Assembly: GCA_964561995.1 (NCBI GenBank) | Contig: CAZLQZ010000001.1 | Location: 62,001 to 126,000 of the forward strand | Source: JABIAG01 sp964561995 | GTDB lineage: Archaea > Nanobdellota > Nanobdellia > Woesearchaeales > JABIAG01 | Length of the DNA: 64,000 nt | Reading direction: 5' to 3' | Part shown: positions 7,852 through 16,381 of the stretch, piece after piece | How the letters are laid out: the number at the start of each line of letters is the position of its first letter | How positions within the stretch are numbered: the stretch's first letter is position 1 | Notes under the pieces: generated by a model | What the model saw: only the letters and a program-made list of their open reading frames with translations | What the model was told of the DNA's origin: nothing | Databases searched by the model: none | Made by a program: the position numbers and the translations under genes

Positions 7852-9060
7852 ATGGATATTTTAAAAGAAGTGCTCGATGAAATTAAGCCTAGTGAGGATG
7901 AGGCTAAAGAAGTTATGTCTAAAGTAGATGCATTCATAAAAAGTATAAAAATCAAAGATGCAGAAATAGTTTTAGGCGGAAGTGGAGCTAAAGGGACTTG
8001 GTTAAAGGAAGCTTTTGATATTGATTTGTTTGTTAGATTTGATGATTCTTACCACGATAAAGACATTTCGCTAATTTTAGAAAAAGCAATTAAAAGATTC
8101 AATCCAGAAAAATTTCATGGAAGTAGAGATTATTTTCAAGTTAAAACAGAAACTTTTACTTATGAAATTGTTCCAGTGATTAAAATTAAAGAAGCTAAAA
8201 AAGCATTTAATATTACTGACGCTTCTCCATTACATGCAGAATGGGTTAAAAAAAATTCATCTCAAAAAGTTAAAGATGACATTCGTTTAGCTAAAAAGTT
8301 CTTTAAAGCTCATGAATTATATGGTGCTGAATCCTACATTAAAGGTTTTTCAGGTTATGTTTTAGAAATTTTAACAATTCATTATGGCGGATTTATAAAG
8401 TTATTAAAAGCTTCTAAAAAATGGAAAAAGAAACAAGTAATCGATCTTGCTAAACACCATAAAGATGTTTTTTTTGAAGTTAATAATTCAAAACTAGAAA
8501 GTCCCATCATTGTAATTGATCCTGTACAACCTGGAAGAAATGCTGCTGCTGCTTTAAGTTTAGAAAAATTTAAATTATTGCAAAATGTTGCAAATAAGTT
8601 CTTAAAAACTCCTTCAAAAGATTTCTTTGAAAAAACAAAACTGGACTTGGAAAAATTAAAAAAATTAAAGAATACAATAGTTTTAGAAGTAATTCCATTC
8701 GAAGGAAAAGAAGATGTCGTGGGTTGTAAGATTGAAAAAGCTTTTAATTTTTTTATGAAGGAATTAGATAAAAAAGAATTTAAAATTAAAAAGAAAGGTT
8801 GGGAATGGGATGACAAAGTTTTATTTTATTATCAAGTTGAAAAAGAAGTTCTTTCTCATGAACAATTAATTTATGGTCCGCCTGTTGAAATGGAGCATCA
8901 TGCACAAGAATTCAAGAAAAAATATAAGCACGTTAAAGAGGTTAAAGGAAAACTAGTTGCCAAAATTAAAAGAAAATATATATCCTTCGATATTTTAATT
9001 AGAGATGTTAAAATATCGCAATATTTAAAAGATAAAGTAAAGAGTGTAAGAATTATATGA
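7852..9060 (+). CDS. cca: archaeal CCA-adding tRNA nucleotidyltransferase
   Basis: 402 residues. It adds or repairs the 3' CCA end of tRNAs without a nucleic-acid template (class I archaeal type). The polymerase-beta-like signature GGSGAKGTWLKEAFDIDLFVRF is at residues 42-63 with the two catalytic Asp in DIDLF. GFSGYVLEILTIHYGGF and DPVQPGRNAAAALS are further archaeal CCA motifs. A CATTTTTAAACTA box (about 7820-7832) is 20-30 nt before the ATG. The stop overlaps the next gene by 4 nt (ATGA), suggesting cotranscription with the sugar nucleotidyltransferase. Confidence 0.93.
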   Translation: MDILKEVLDEIKPSEDEAKEVMSKVDAFIKSIKIKDAEIVLGGSGAKGTWLKEAFDIDLFVRFDDSYHDKDISLILEKAIKRFNPEKFHGSRDYFQVKTETFTYEIVPVIKIKEAKKAFNITDASPLHAEWVKKNSSQKVKDDIRLAKKFFKAHELYGAESYIKGFSGYVLEILTIHYGGFIKLLKASKKWKKKQVIDLAKHHKDVFFEVNNSKLESPIIVIDPVQPGRNAAAALSLEKFKLLQNVANKFLKTPSKDFFEKTKLDLEKLKKLKNTIVLEVIPFEGKEDVVGCKIEKAFNFFMKELDKKEFKIKKKGWEWDDKVLFYYQVEKEVLSHEQLIYGPPVEMEHHAQEFKKKYKHVKEVKGKLVAKIKRKYISFDILIRDVKISQYLKDKVKSVRII

Positions 9061-9767
9061 AAGCATTAATTTTAGCAGCAGGTTATGCAACGAGACTTTA
9101 TCCTTTAACTGAAAATAAAGCTAAACCTCTTTTGCAAGTAGGAAATAAAACAATAATTGACCATTTGATAGAAAAAATCAAAAATACAAAAATTGAAGAA
9201 ACTCTTGTAGTTACCAATGGTAAGTTTTACGAAGATTTTAAAGAATGGGGTAATGCTGATATAATTATTAATGATGGTTCAACTAATAATGAAAACAGAT
9301 TAGGTGCAATAAGAGATATTCAGCACGTTATTGAACATGAACACTTAGATGAAGACGTGTTAATTATTGCTGGTGATAATTTTTTCACATTCGATTTAAA
9401 TGAATTTTTAGAATTTTCTAAGGATAAGCAATGCGTTATTGTTGCAAGAAATCTTGAAAGTTTAGAGGAAGCAAAAAAGCATGGTAATTTAGAAATTGAT
9501 GGAAATGGCAAAATCACTAAGTTTATTGAAAAACCTTTAGACCCAAAATCAAAATTGTCTGCAATTTGTGTCTACTATATGAAAAAAGAAGTATTAAATA
9601 TGTTAAAAGATTATGAAGGTAGTAGTGATGCAACTGGTTTTTTTATGGAATGGTTAACTCAAAAAATTGATGTTCATGCTTGGGTTAATGATGAAACATA
9701 TTTTGATATTGGTGATAAAGAAAGATTAGAACAAGCTAGGAGGTATATTGATGAGCATATTAATTAA
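9057..9767 (+). CDS. sugar-phosphate nucleotidyltransferase (NTP_transferase family)
   Basis: 236 residues. The N-terminal signature LILAAGYATRLYPLTENKAKP is the nucleotide-binding loop of glucose-1-phosphate thymidylyl/uridylyltransferase-type enzymes; AGDNFFTFDL supplies the metal-binding Asp, and KFIEKPLDPKSKL and DATGFFMEWL follow as in that family. It makes an NDP-sugar from NTP and a sugar 1-phosphate. The exact base and sugar cannot be decided. There is no C-terminal left-handed beta-helix, so no acetyltransferase fusion. It overlaps cca by 4 nt and the exporter by 17 nt from that gene's ATG. Confidence 0.82.
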   Translation: MKALILAAGYATRLYPLTENKAKPLLQVGNKTIIDHLIEKIKNTKIEETLVVTNGKFYEDFKEWGNADIIINDGSTNNENRLGAIRDIQHVIEHEHLDEDVLIIAGDNFFTFDLNEFLEFSKDKQCVIVARNLESLEEAKKHGNLEIDGNGKITKFIEKPLDPKSKLSAICVYYMKKEVLNMLKDYEGSSDATGFFMEWLTQKIDVHAWVNDETYFDIGDKERLEQARRYIDEHIN

Positions 9768-10227
9768 TGCAATTGGTTTATGTTTATTACCTATTTCTGA
9801 ATTGAGAGGTGGGTTGCCTTATGCGATTTTTAACGGAATTAACCCAGTAATGGCGTATTTTATCTGTGTAGTTGCAAATTTTTTGGTAATTCCTATGGTA
9901 TATTTTTTTTTAACTTTTTTTCACGGTCATTTTATGAAATGGAATTTTTACAATAAATTGTTTAATAGATATATTGAAAATAAAAGAAATAATTTTAAAA
10001 AGTATGTTGGAACCAAATTTGAATTTATTGCTTTAATGTTATTTGTTGCAATTCCTCTTCCAATTACTGGTGCTTATACTGGAACAATTGTTGCGTGGTT
10101 GTTTGGTTTGAAAAAGAAAAAAGCTTATCTTGCACTAGGTTTAGGAGTTTTAATTGCGGGTTTAATAGTAACTTTAGTTTCCGTATTAGGAATCAATGGA
10201 TTAGAATTATTTATTAAACATATATAA
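9751..10227 (+). CDS. putative small multidrug export protein (PF06695-type)
   Basis: 158 residues from the ATG at 9751. AGGAGG (9738-9743) is 7 nt upstream, which decides this start over the adjacent TTG at 9748. Hydrophobic membrane segments and the family hallmark PISELRGGLPYAI near the N-terminus, plus AIPLPITGAYTGTIVAWLFG, identify the small multidrug-export family of membrane proteins. Substrate and energy source are unknown. It begins inside the sugar nucleotidyltransferase gene in a different frame, so the two are translationally linked. Confidence 0.75.
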   Translation: MSILINAIGLCLLPISELRGGLPYAIFNGINPVMAYFICVVANFLVIPMVYFFLTFFHGHFMKWNFYNKLFNRYIENKRNNFKKYVGTKFEFIALMLFVAIPLPITGAYTGTIVAWLFGLKKKKAYLALGLGVLIAGLIVTLVSVLGINGLELFIKHI

Positions 10228-10247
10228 AAAAAATTATTTATTTATAG

Positions 10248-10538
10248 TTACTTTTTTTTAACAACTTTTTTCTTTACTGCTTTCTTTTTCACAGCTTTTT
10301 TTTTAACAGTTTTTTTGGGTTTTTCTTCTTCTTCTTCCCATGAACTTGCTTTAAATCTATATCTAAATTCATTTCTGTTACCAGTTGTTTCAAAATCTAT
10401 TGTTTCAGTTCTTCTTAATTTTTTCAAACAAGCAGTAATACTACCTATAGAAATACCTAATGCTTCTGAAATCTCTTTTGATGTAAACCATCTTCTTTTG
10501 TTTTTTCTTAAAAAATCGTACACTTCTTGTTGTCCCAT
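10248..10538 (-). CDS. winged-helix DNA-binding protein with Lys-rich tail
   Basis: 96 residues. Residues 1-65 form a small winged helix: YDFLRKNKRRWFTSKEISEALG is helix 1-2, SIGSITACLKKLRR the recognition helix, and TIDFETTGNRNEFRYRF the wing. An acidic linker (EEEEE) leads to a tail of AVKKK-type repeats up to the stop. The tail resembles the separate Lys/Ala-rich gene at 27081-27278 and should bind nucleic acid non-specifically. It is therefore either a local regulator or a chromatin-like protein; no operon partner is evident. The 3' end lies 21 nt from the convergent exporter gene. Confidence 0.7.
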   Translation of the reverse strand: MGQQEVYDFLRKNKRRWFTSKEISEALGISIGSITACLKKLRRTETIDFETTGNRNEFRYRFKASSWEEEEEKPKKTVKKKAVKKKAVKKKVVKKK

Positions 10539-10642
10539 GATGTATTTTATATAAAGGTAATATATAAAACTATCTTTTTTTAGGCTTCTTTAGAATAATT
10601 TTTGGGGCAAAGTTTTTATACTCGAAATGCAATAAGAAAATT

Positions 10643-11023
10643 ATGTATCATAAAAAAGAGATGTTTAGAACATTTTTTATCATATTGGCAGTAATTTTCT
10701 TTATATTCTTATTTTCTAAATTTGCTAATGTAGTTGTTGAGGGTGATGAATATTTTAGTCCTTTAAGTCCAATGGTGTTATTTTATGAGTTTGTTCTTTT
10801 ATTTTTATTGGGATTTGTAATTGCACAACTTTTATCTAACTTTAAAGTAAAGGTTCAGTCGATAAAAGGGGGAATTGCTTCAAATATAGTTGAAAAAAAG
10901 GTTAAAAAAGAAATTAAACCAAAATCAGGTGAAAAATCTCAAAAAGAAGTTAAAAAAGAACCTGAAGAGAATATCGAGAAAGATTTAAAAAAATTAGATA
11001 AAAAATTAAAGAAATTACTTTAA
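10643..11023 (+). CDS. two-TM membrane protein with charged cytoplasmic tail
   Basis: 126 residues, no recognised family. Two hydrophobic segments (about residues 9-31 and 45-66) flank a short loop containing VVEGDEYFSPLSP. The second half is a Lys/Glu-rich stretch (EKKVKKEIKPKSGEKSQKE... to DKKLKKLL) likely to form a coiled coil or bind polyanions in the cytoplasm. A short TTTTTATAC (about 10613-10621) lies just over 20 nt before the ATG as a possible TATA box. It is followed after 77 nt by the MoxR gene, which has its own TATA box, so they are probably separate units. Confidence 0.6.
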   Translation: MYHKKEMFRTFFIILAVIFFIFLFSKFANVVVEGDEYFSPLSPMVLFYEFVLLFLLGFVIAQLLSNFKVKVQSIKGGIASNIVEKKVKKEIKPKSGEKSQKEVKKEPEENIEKDLKKLDKKLKKLL

Positions 11024-11100
11024 AAATAAAGTTTTTAATTTTAGTTTAGTGTGTAAAATAACAATAACTTTTATAAATACCCTTCTTATAGCAGTTAACT

Positions 11101-12060
11101 ATGAAATCCGCTATTGAAGAACTAAAAAAAAGGTTGCTAGAAGATAATCCTTTCTCAAATATCTTAGGACAAAAACAAACAAAAAAACAACTAATTTCAG
11201 CTTTATTATCCGAACGTCATGTATTGATTTTAGGTAATCCTGGAGTTGGAAAAACAACTCTTGCAAAAAATGTTGCAGAATTACTTCCTGATATTAAAGA
11301 AGACGATAAAACTATTAAAGGTGGTCAAAGATTTATTAGAATTCAAGGCTCACCCGATTTAACAGTTGAAGACATTTTGGGTGATATTGACCCTATAAAA
11401 GCTTTGAAGTTTGGTCCTTTAAGTAAAGAAGCATTTACTCCTGGTAAAATTTTCAAAGCTGATAAAGGAATTTTATTCTTTGATGAATTAAATAGAAGTC
11501 CTGAAAAATTACAAAATGCATTATTACAAGTTTTACAAGAAGGATATGCAACAATTGGAAGTTATGATGTTGATTTCCCTACTGATTTTATTTTCATTGC
11601 AACTATGAATCCTGAAGATTCTTCAACTGAAAAAGTTTCAGATGTTTTATTGGATAGATTTGATGTTATTTATATGGATTACCCTGAAAAATTAGATATT
11701 GAAAAAGATATTGTACAGGAAAATGGAAAAAAAATGGTGGAAGTAAGCGATAAACTACTTACGATGATGGTCCATTTTGTTAGAGTTTTAAGGGAAGATA
11801 AAAGGGTTGAAAAAAAACCTTCAGTAAGAGCTACTTTAGGTTTATATGAACGTTCTCAGGCAAATGCAATTATTGACGGTAGAAATAAAATAAATTATGC
11901 AGATGTTAAAGATTCAGTATTAAGTGTACTATCTCATAGAATTAGTTTAAAGCCATCAGTAAAGTATACAATGGGACCTTCTGAATTAATACAAGATGCA
12001 TTCTCTTCATTTATGAGATCAGAAGGAAAAGACTTAAAAGAAGAAAGTGATGTTCCCTGA
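11101..12060 (+). CDS. MoxR-family AAA+ ATPase
   Basis: 319 residues. Walker A is GNPGVGKTT (45-53) and Walker B ILFFDELNRSPEKLQNALLQ (124-143), with sensor-1 in IATMNPEDSSTEKVSDVLLDRFD. These are diagnostic of MoxR ATPases, which act as chaperones remodelling partner proteins through VWA-domain adaptors. CTTTTATAAATAC (about 11069-11081) is 20-30 nt before the ATG, indicating a leaderless transcript. The 3' end overlaps the VWA gene by 11 nt, the usual MoxR-VWA arrangement. The client protein is not visible here. Confidence 0.9.
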   Translation: MKSAIEELKKRLLEDNPFSNILGQKQTKKQLISALLSERHVLILGNPGVGKTTLAKNVAELLPDIKEDDKTIKGGQRFIRIQGSPDLTVEDILGDIDPIKALKFGPLSKEAFTPGKIFKADKGILFFDELNRSPEKLQNALLQVLQEGYATIGSYDVDFPTDFIFIATMNPEDSSTEKVSDVLLDRFDVIYMDYPEKLDIEKDIVQENGKKMVEVSDKLLTMMVHFVRVLREDKRVEKKPSVRATLGLYERSQANAIIDGRNKINYADVKDSVLSVLSHRISLKPSVKYTMGPSELIQDAFSSFMRSEGKDLKEESDVP

Positions 12061-13237
12061 TGAATTAACTGAAGTAGAAAAATCAGAAAAAATTCAAGAA
12101 GCTTCTGGTAAATTATCTATGCAATTTATGGAAGATAAATTAATGCATTCTATTGTTAAAGGAGATAAGAAAAAAATTGATGAAGCAAAATTAATTGAAG
12201 AAGGAATAAATAATAATATTGGAGCTTTTACTCCTGATTTAATGATGCAGCAATTGGTACAAAGTTATTCTATGACCAAAGAACTTTATGGAGAAACAAT
12301 TTTAAGACTAATTTCTTCTTATAATCCTGATTATATTGAAAAAAATATTAATATTCCTGAGTTTCAAAGAGAATTAAAAAAAGCTATTCAAGATAAAGTT
12401 GACGATTTAAAGAAAAAGAAAATTTTAAGTTTTGATGGAAGTATTTCTAAAAAAGGAGAAGAAATGGCTTGTTTATTGATGTATACTGAAGAATTAGATC
12501 ACATCAAACCCAAAGGTTTAGTTGGTGAAAAAATTCATAAGAAAACATCTGTGTATGGAGAAAGGGCTGAAACGAAAAATTACAAAAAGGGCGATAGATA
12601 TTCCGATTTAGCATTAAAAAAGTCAATTACCAAAGCAATTAAAAGAGGTCATGATACTTTAATTCAAGAAGATTTAGTTACTTTTGAAAGAAGAAGTAAA
12701 GGTTCTGTTTATGTTGTTTATGGGTTAGATGCTAGTTCTTCAATGAAAGGTAAAAAAATTGAAGCAGCTAAAAAGGCAGGTATTGCTCTTGCACATAAAG
12801 CAATAAGTGAAAAAGATAAAGTTGGTTTGTTAATTTTTGAAACTGAAATTAAAGAATCTATTAGGCCTACTAATGATTTTTCTATGCTATTAAAAAAGAT
12901 TTCAACAGTACGTGCAACAAAACAAACAAATTTTCATCAGATGATCAAAAAAAGTATGGAATTATTTCCTGACATTTCTAATGTGACTAAACATTTAATT
13001 TTACTAACTGATGCAATGCCAACAGTAGGTAAAAATCCTGAAAAAGAAACACTTAATGCTGTTGCAGAAGCAAAAGCAGCAGGAATAACTATTTCTTTAA
13101 TTGGAGTTGGTTTAGAAAAAAAAGGTGAAGAGTTAGGTAAAAGAATTTCTGAATTGGGTGGTGGGAAGTTTCATATTGTGAGGAATTTAGACATGTTAGA
13201 CCAAATAGTGTTACAAGATTATTATGGTTATATTTAA
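12050..13237 (+). CDS. VWA-domain protein partner of MoxR
   Basis: 395 residues from the ATG at 12050; a GTG immediately before is possible. The C-terminal von Willebrand A domain has a complete MIDAS: DASSS (227-231), Thr near 293 in AVRATKQTNF-like context (VRATKQTNFHQM), and LLTDAMPT with Asp 321. The N-terminal 200 residues are helical and lack a signal peptide or membrane span, so it is cytosolic. VWA proteins next to MoxR usually recruit the ATPase to a substrate. The frame overlaps moxR by 11 nt, so expression is coupled. Nothing following it on this strand looks like a client. Confidence 0.88.
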   Translation: MFPDELTEVEKSEKIQEASGKLSMQFMEDKLMHSIVKGDKKKIDEAKLIEEGINNNIGAFTPDLMMQQLVQSYSMTKELYGETILRLISSYNPDYIEKNINIPEFQRELKKAIQDKVDDLKKKKILSFDGSISKKGEEMACLLMYTEELDHIKPKGLVGEKIHKKTSVYGERAETKNYKKGDRYSDLALKKSITKAIKRGHDTLIQEDLVTFERRSKGSVYVVYGLDASSSMKGKKIEAAKKAGIALAHKAISEKDKVGLLIFETEIKESIRPTNDFSMLLKKISTVRATKQTNFHQMIKKSMELFPDISNVTKHLILLTDAMPTVGKNPEKETLNAVAEAKAAGITISLIGVGLEKKGEELGKRISELGGGKFHIVRNLDMLDQIVLQDYYGYI

Positions 13238-13338
13238 TTTTTTTATTTATAATTTTTAAGTCAACAAATCTGGAAAAGTTACAAAAAAAGTGTAATATTT
13301 TCGAAACAATTTTAAACTTATAATTTATTTTATTATAC

Positions 13339-13917
13339 ATGAAAATATTAGCTTTTTCAGATTTGCATGAACATAAACCCTATTTTGACAAATTAAAAGC
13401 TAAAGCTAAAGATGTTGATTTAATTCTTTGTGCTGGTGATATGACTATTTTTGAAAATAATTTGTCAAAAATGATGAAGAAAATTGCATCACTTAAAAAA
13501 GAAATTTATTTAATTCATGGAAATCATGAAATGGCATCTCACGTTAATAAAGAATGTGAGAAATATCCTAATTTACACTTTTGTCATAAACGAGTATTTA
13601 AGAAAAAAGGTTTTAGCATTTTTGGTTATGGTGGCGGAGGTTTTTCTTATAAGAGTAAAGAATTTGAAAATTTTATTAATAGTAAGAAAAAACATTTACA
13701 AGAAAAAAATATTTTAATAACTCATCAACCGCCTTATATGACTAATATTGATGTTGTTATGGAAGAGCATGCAGGTAGCAAGTCAATAAGAAAATTTGTT
13801 AAGTTTTTTGATTTAGTTGTTTCAGGACATTTACACGAAACTGCAGGTAAAAAAGAACAAATGGGTAAAACTTTGATTATTAATCCGGGTCCAGATGGAA
13901 GAATAATTAATTTTTAA
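13339..13917 (+). CDS. calcineurin-like metallophosphoesterase
   Basis: 192 residues. All metal motifs are present: FSDLHEH (6-12), CAGDMTIF, IHGNHEM, ITHQPPY and VSGHLHET, then LIINPGPDGRIINF. It belongs to the same superfamily as the gene at 5280 but to a different branch with GNHE instead of GNID. The substrate is unknown. It is monocistronic, with an AT-rich upstream region, and its stop overlaps the stop of the convergent taw1 gene by 4 nt. Confidence 0.83.
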   Translation: MKILAFSDLHEHKPYFDKLKAKAKDVDLILCAGDMTIFENNLSKMMKKIASLKKEIYLIHGNHEMASHVNKECEKYPNLHFCHKRVFKKKGFSIFGYGGGGFSYKSKEFENFINSKKKHLQEKNILITHQPPYMTNIDVVMEEHAGSKSIRKFVKFFDLVVSGHLHETAGKKEQMGKTLIINPGPDGRIINF

Positions 13918-14831
13918 AAGTGATTATTTATTTTACTATTATTATTTTTTAACAATGCCACTCTTGAATTTTCTTTTTCATCAACAAGTTTGTAATTATC
14001 TCTTTTTATTTTATTAGCAAATTCTTTTATTTCCTCATGAGTTGGTTGATTAGAAGGTTTTAATCTTTTTTGACTGTGTCCTACCCAAACATAACCTTTT
14101 ACTTCTATAAAATCAGATTTGTTTTTAATTAATTCTGAATATTCTTCTGGATTAATCATATTTTGGTCTTTTACTAATGTTAATCTAATTACACTTCTTG
14201 GAAATTGATTAAGTAATGATAAACTTTCCATAATTTTCTCCCAACCATCTTCAATTAAAGGTTGACAAACTTTATTGTAAATTTCTTTATTTGGGGCTGG
14301 TAAAGTTAAGTATAATTGTGTAGGTGGATGATTAATTAGTTTTTTTAGCATTTTAGGATTAGTTCCATTTGTTACTAAGAATGAAGTCATATTTCTTGCT
14401 TTTAATTCATCAATTAATTCCGGTAGCCTTGGATAAAAAGTTGGTTCTCCACTGAGTGAAATTGCAAAATGTTTTGGTTCATTTGATTCATTATATTTAT
14501 TTTTATCTGCTTGTTTGTTTCCTTTAAATCCAAGTAAGACTTTTTTATGTTCTCTTATGCAACCATCAACAATATCTTTAGGTTCATCAATAGGACCTTC
14601 CCATTTATTGATAGTATGATTTATGTCTCTCCAACACCAAGTACATCGGTGGGTGCAAGTTTGCATGACTGGAGTCATTTGAACGCATTGATGGGTATTT
14701 ATACCGTAAAATGTACTTTTATAACAAACATCTTTTCCTCTAATGCATTCTTTAGTCCAGTGACAAACTTTAATGGCAGAATGATTACCTACAAATCTGT
14801 ATCCTTGTCTTTCTAAGTCTTTTTTATCCAT
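13914..14831 (-). CDS. taw1: 4-demethylwyosine synthase (radical SAM, TYW1/Taw1)
   Basis: 305 residues. It converts m1G37 of tRNA-Phe to 4-demethylwyosine using pyruvate. The radical-SAM cysteines are C59-T-H-R-C63-T-W-C66. A second 4Fe-4S cluster is expected from C23, C36 and C49, whose 13-residue spacing matches the archaeal enzyme. ISLSGEPTFYPRL and LVTNGTNP are the typical SAM-binding strands. It lacks the flavodoxin domain of eukaryotic TYW1, as expected for archaea. A CTTTAAAAA stretch about 26-33 nt before the ATG may be the TATA box; it is part of a 22-nt repeat shared with the next upstream promoter. Confidence 0.93.
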   Translation of the reverse strand: MDKKDLERQGYRFVGNHSAIKVCHWTKECIRGKDVCYKSTFYGINTHQCVQMTPVMQTCTHRCTWCWRDINHTINKWEGPIDEPKDIVDGCIREHKKVLLGFKGNKQADKNKYNESNEPKHFAISLSGEPTFYPRLPELIDELKARNMTSFLVTNGTNPKMLKKLINHPPTQLYLTLPAPNKEIYNKVCQPLIEDGWEKIMESLSLLNQFPRSVIRLTLVKDQNMINPEEYSELIKNKSDFIEVKGYVWVGHSQKRLKPSNQPTHEEIKEFANKIKRDNYKLVDEKENSRVALLKNNNSKINNHF

Positions 14832-14848
14832 TATAAGTTAAGAAAAAT

Positions 14849-15477
14849 TTTGTTTTTTTAAAGGTTTAGAAAAAAGAAAAAAATAATCTTTTTTTAAAGT
14901 TTAAATTCTTCATATCCAGATCCAATCATAAAAGCAATAAATATTCTTTTAAAATCTCCTTCTGAATAGTGTTCTAAGACAAATTTTGCAACTTTTTCTG
15001 AATCTCTTCTTTTAATATCCATTAAAAATGTTGTACTTTTAATGTTGGCAATTGCTTCAACTAATTTTTCAACATTAATTTTTTTAGCTTGATCTACTAA
15101 ATTAACCCAGAATCTTCTTTCTTCTTTTTCGTTTATTGGCATAGAACCAATTCTGTCGCTATTCATTGTATACTCATATAAAATCCAACATGCAATGTTT
15201 GCATTTTTTTTCAAAAGTTCGATAAAAAACTTAGCTGGAGCATTTAAAAAAGGAATTGAAGTTCCTTCTACACCTTGAGCTCTATATATATGCCTTATAT
15301 GTTCTTCCCATTTGTTTGGAACTAATTTTAAAAATTCTTTTGCATCTTTTTCTTTCCATTTAATTGTATTTATAAATGTTGAAATATCATCATTATTTAT
15401 TTTCATTTTATACCTCTTAAATTAATTTATATACTGTTGATGTGTTTTTAAATTTTTTGTTTTTTTAAAGGTTTAGA
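14849..15477. repeat. 22-nt exact repeat in two promoter regions
   Basis: The same 22-nt T-rich string ending AAAGGTTTAGA occurs at 14849-14870 and 15456-15477. On the minus strand it reads TCTAAACCTTTAAAAA... and lies 18-39 nt upstream of taw1, and 50-71 nt upstream of the gene starting at 15406. It may be a promoter element or binding site copied between the two minus-strand genes. The interval between the copies is occupied by the 14894-15406 gene and is not part of the repeat. Confidence 0.4.
14894..15406 (-). CDS. uncharacterised helical protein
   Basis: 170 residues, family not recognised. It is predicted to be all-helical and soluble: WKEKDAKEFLKLVPNKWEEHIRH, FFIELLKKNANIACWILYEYT, then a Lys/Glu-rich C-terminal half ending in FKRIFIAFMIGSGYEEFKL. 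No catalytic motif or metal site stands out. The promoter is convincing: AGTATATAAATT (minus strand, about 15427-15438) and AGAGGT directly before the ATG. It is followed downstream by taw1, 62 nt away with its own promoter. Confidence 0.55.
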   Translation of the reverse strand: MKINNDDISTFINTIKWKEKDAKEFLKLVPNKWEEHIRHIYRAQGVEGTSIPFLNAPAKFFIELLKKNANIACWILYEYTMNSDRIGSMPINEKEERRFWVNLVDQAKKINVEKLVEAIANIKSTTFLMDIKRRDSEKVAKFVLEHYSEGDFKRIFIAFMIGSGYEEFKL

Positions 15478-15482
15478 CTTTT

Positions 15483-16349
15483 TTAAAAATTTGATCTTGC
15501 GCTATTGTATTTAGTTTTATTTTTATTTAAATATCCGTAAAATAATACTAACCAATTAGAATAATAAAGTAAATAAAATTTCAATTTAATTTCATCAATA
15601 TTTCCATATCCTTCAATAAACTTTTTGAATAATCTTTCGCCAAAAGATGATCTTACGACTGCTAGATCATAATATGGGTCTCCCGATATTGAGTCTGATG
15701 CATCTATAATTCCTGATAATTGGCCGTTTTTAATTATGATGTTTTCTTCACTTAAATCTGCATGAATTAACACGGGTTTATTTAAATTGAGTAAATAATT
15801 ATTCTTATTATAAATTTCATGTGCTTTTTCGATTATTTCTCTTGGTAATAACTTTTGTTTTTTATTTTCTTTTAAAGTTTCAAAGAAATCAGGTTCAATA
15901 AACGCTTTCCAGGATGATTTACTTCCCATTCCGGGTTTAGTAAGGTACCCAAAACCATTAGTTTTAACCGTGTGCATTTTTTTTGTACATTTACCCATTT
16001 GAAACATTATTTTTTCTTTTTGTTTTTTTATTAATTTACTTTCAGAAAAGTCTTTTCCAGGAATAAGTTCTTCAATTAAGTAATTTTGATTAGAATGATA
16101 CATTTTTGGTACAGGTAATCCTATTTTATGCCATTTTTTAAAAGCCCAAACTTGTGCTATTATTTTATTTTTTTCTTTAATAGGTATTCTCACACAACAA
16201 TTAGTATCACTATAAATTAAATAGACCAGATTATCAAATCCTTTGGACTTATTTACTATTCTTTTTGCTTTTATTTTATGATTTTCTAAAATCTTTTTGA
16301 TTTGCATGAATTTGAATAATTTATGGGATTTATTAATATTTTGATACAA
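15483..16349 (-). CDS. aminoglycoside-phosphotransferase-like (APH) small-molecule kinase
   Basis: 288 residues from the longest frame; an ATG at 16307 (residue 15) is a likely alternative because TTAATAAAT on the minus strand lies about 26 nt before it. The kinase core shows VCVRIPIKEK-like beta strands (CCVRIPIKEK) with the phosphate-anchoring Lys, EELIPGKDF, then the catalytic loop HADLSEENIIIKNG and the metal-binding IIDASDSISGDPYYDLAVVR. This is the APH/choline kinase family, which phosphorylates hydroxyls of aminoglycosides, sugars or amino alcohols; the true substrate is unknown. It is divergent from the 16382 gene. Confidence 0.75.
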   Translation of the reverse strand: MYQNINKSHKLFKFMQIKKILENHKIKAKRIVNKSKGFDNLVYLIYSDTNCCVRIPIKEKNKIIAQVWAFKKWHKIGLPVPKMYHSNQNYLIEELIPGKDFSESKLIKKQKEKIMFQMGKCTKKMHTVKTNGFGYLTKPGMGSKSSWKAFIEPDFFETLKENKKQKLLPREIIEKAHEIYNKNNYLLNLNKPVLIHADLSEENIIIKNGQLSGIIDASDSISGDPYYDLAVVRSSFGERLFKKFIEGYGNIDEIKLKFYLLYYSNWLVLFYGYLNKNKTKYNSARSNF

Positions 16350-16381
16350 ACATTTTTAAAACCACAAATATTCTTAATTTT

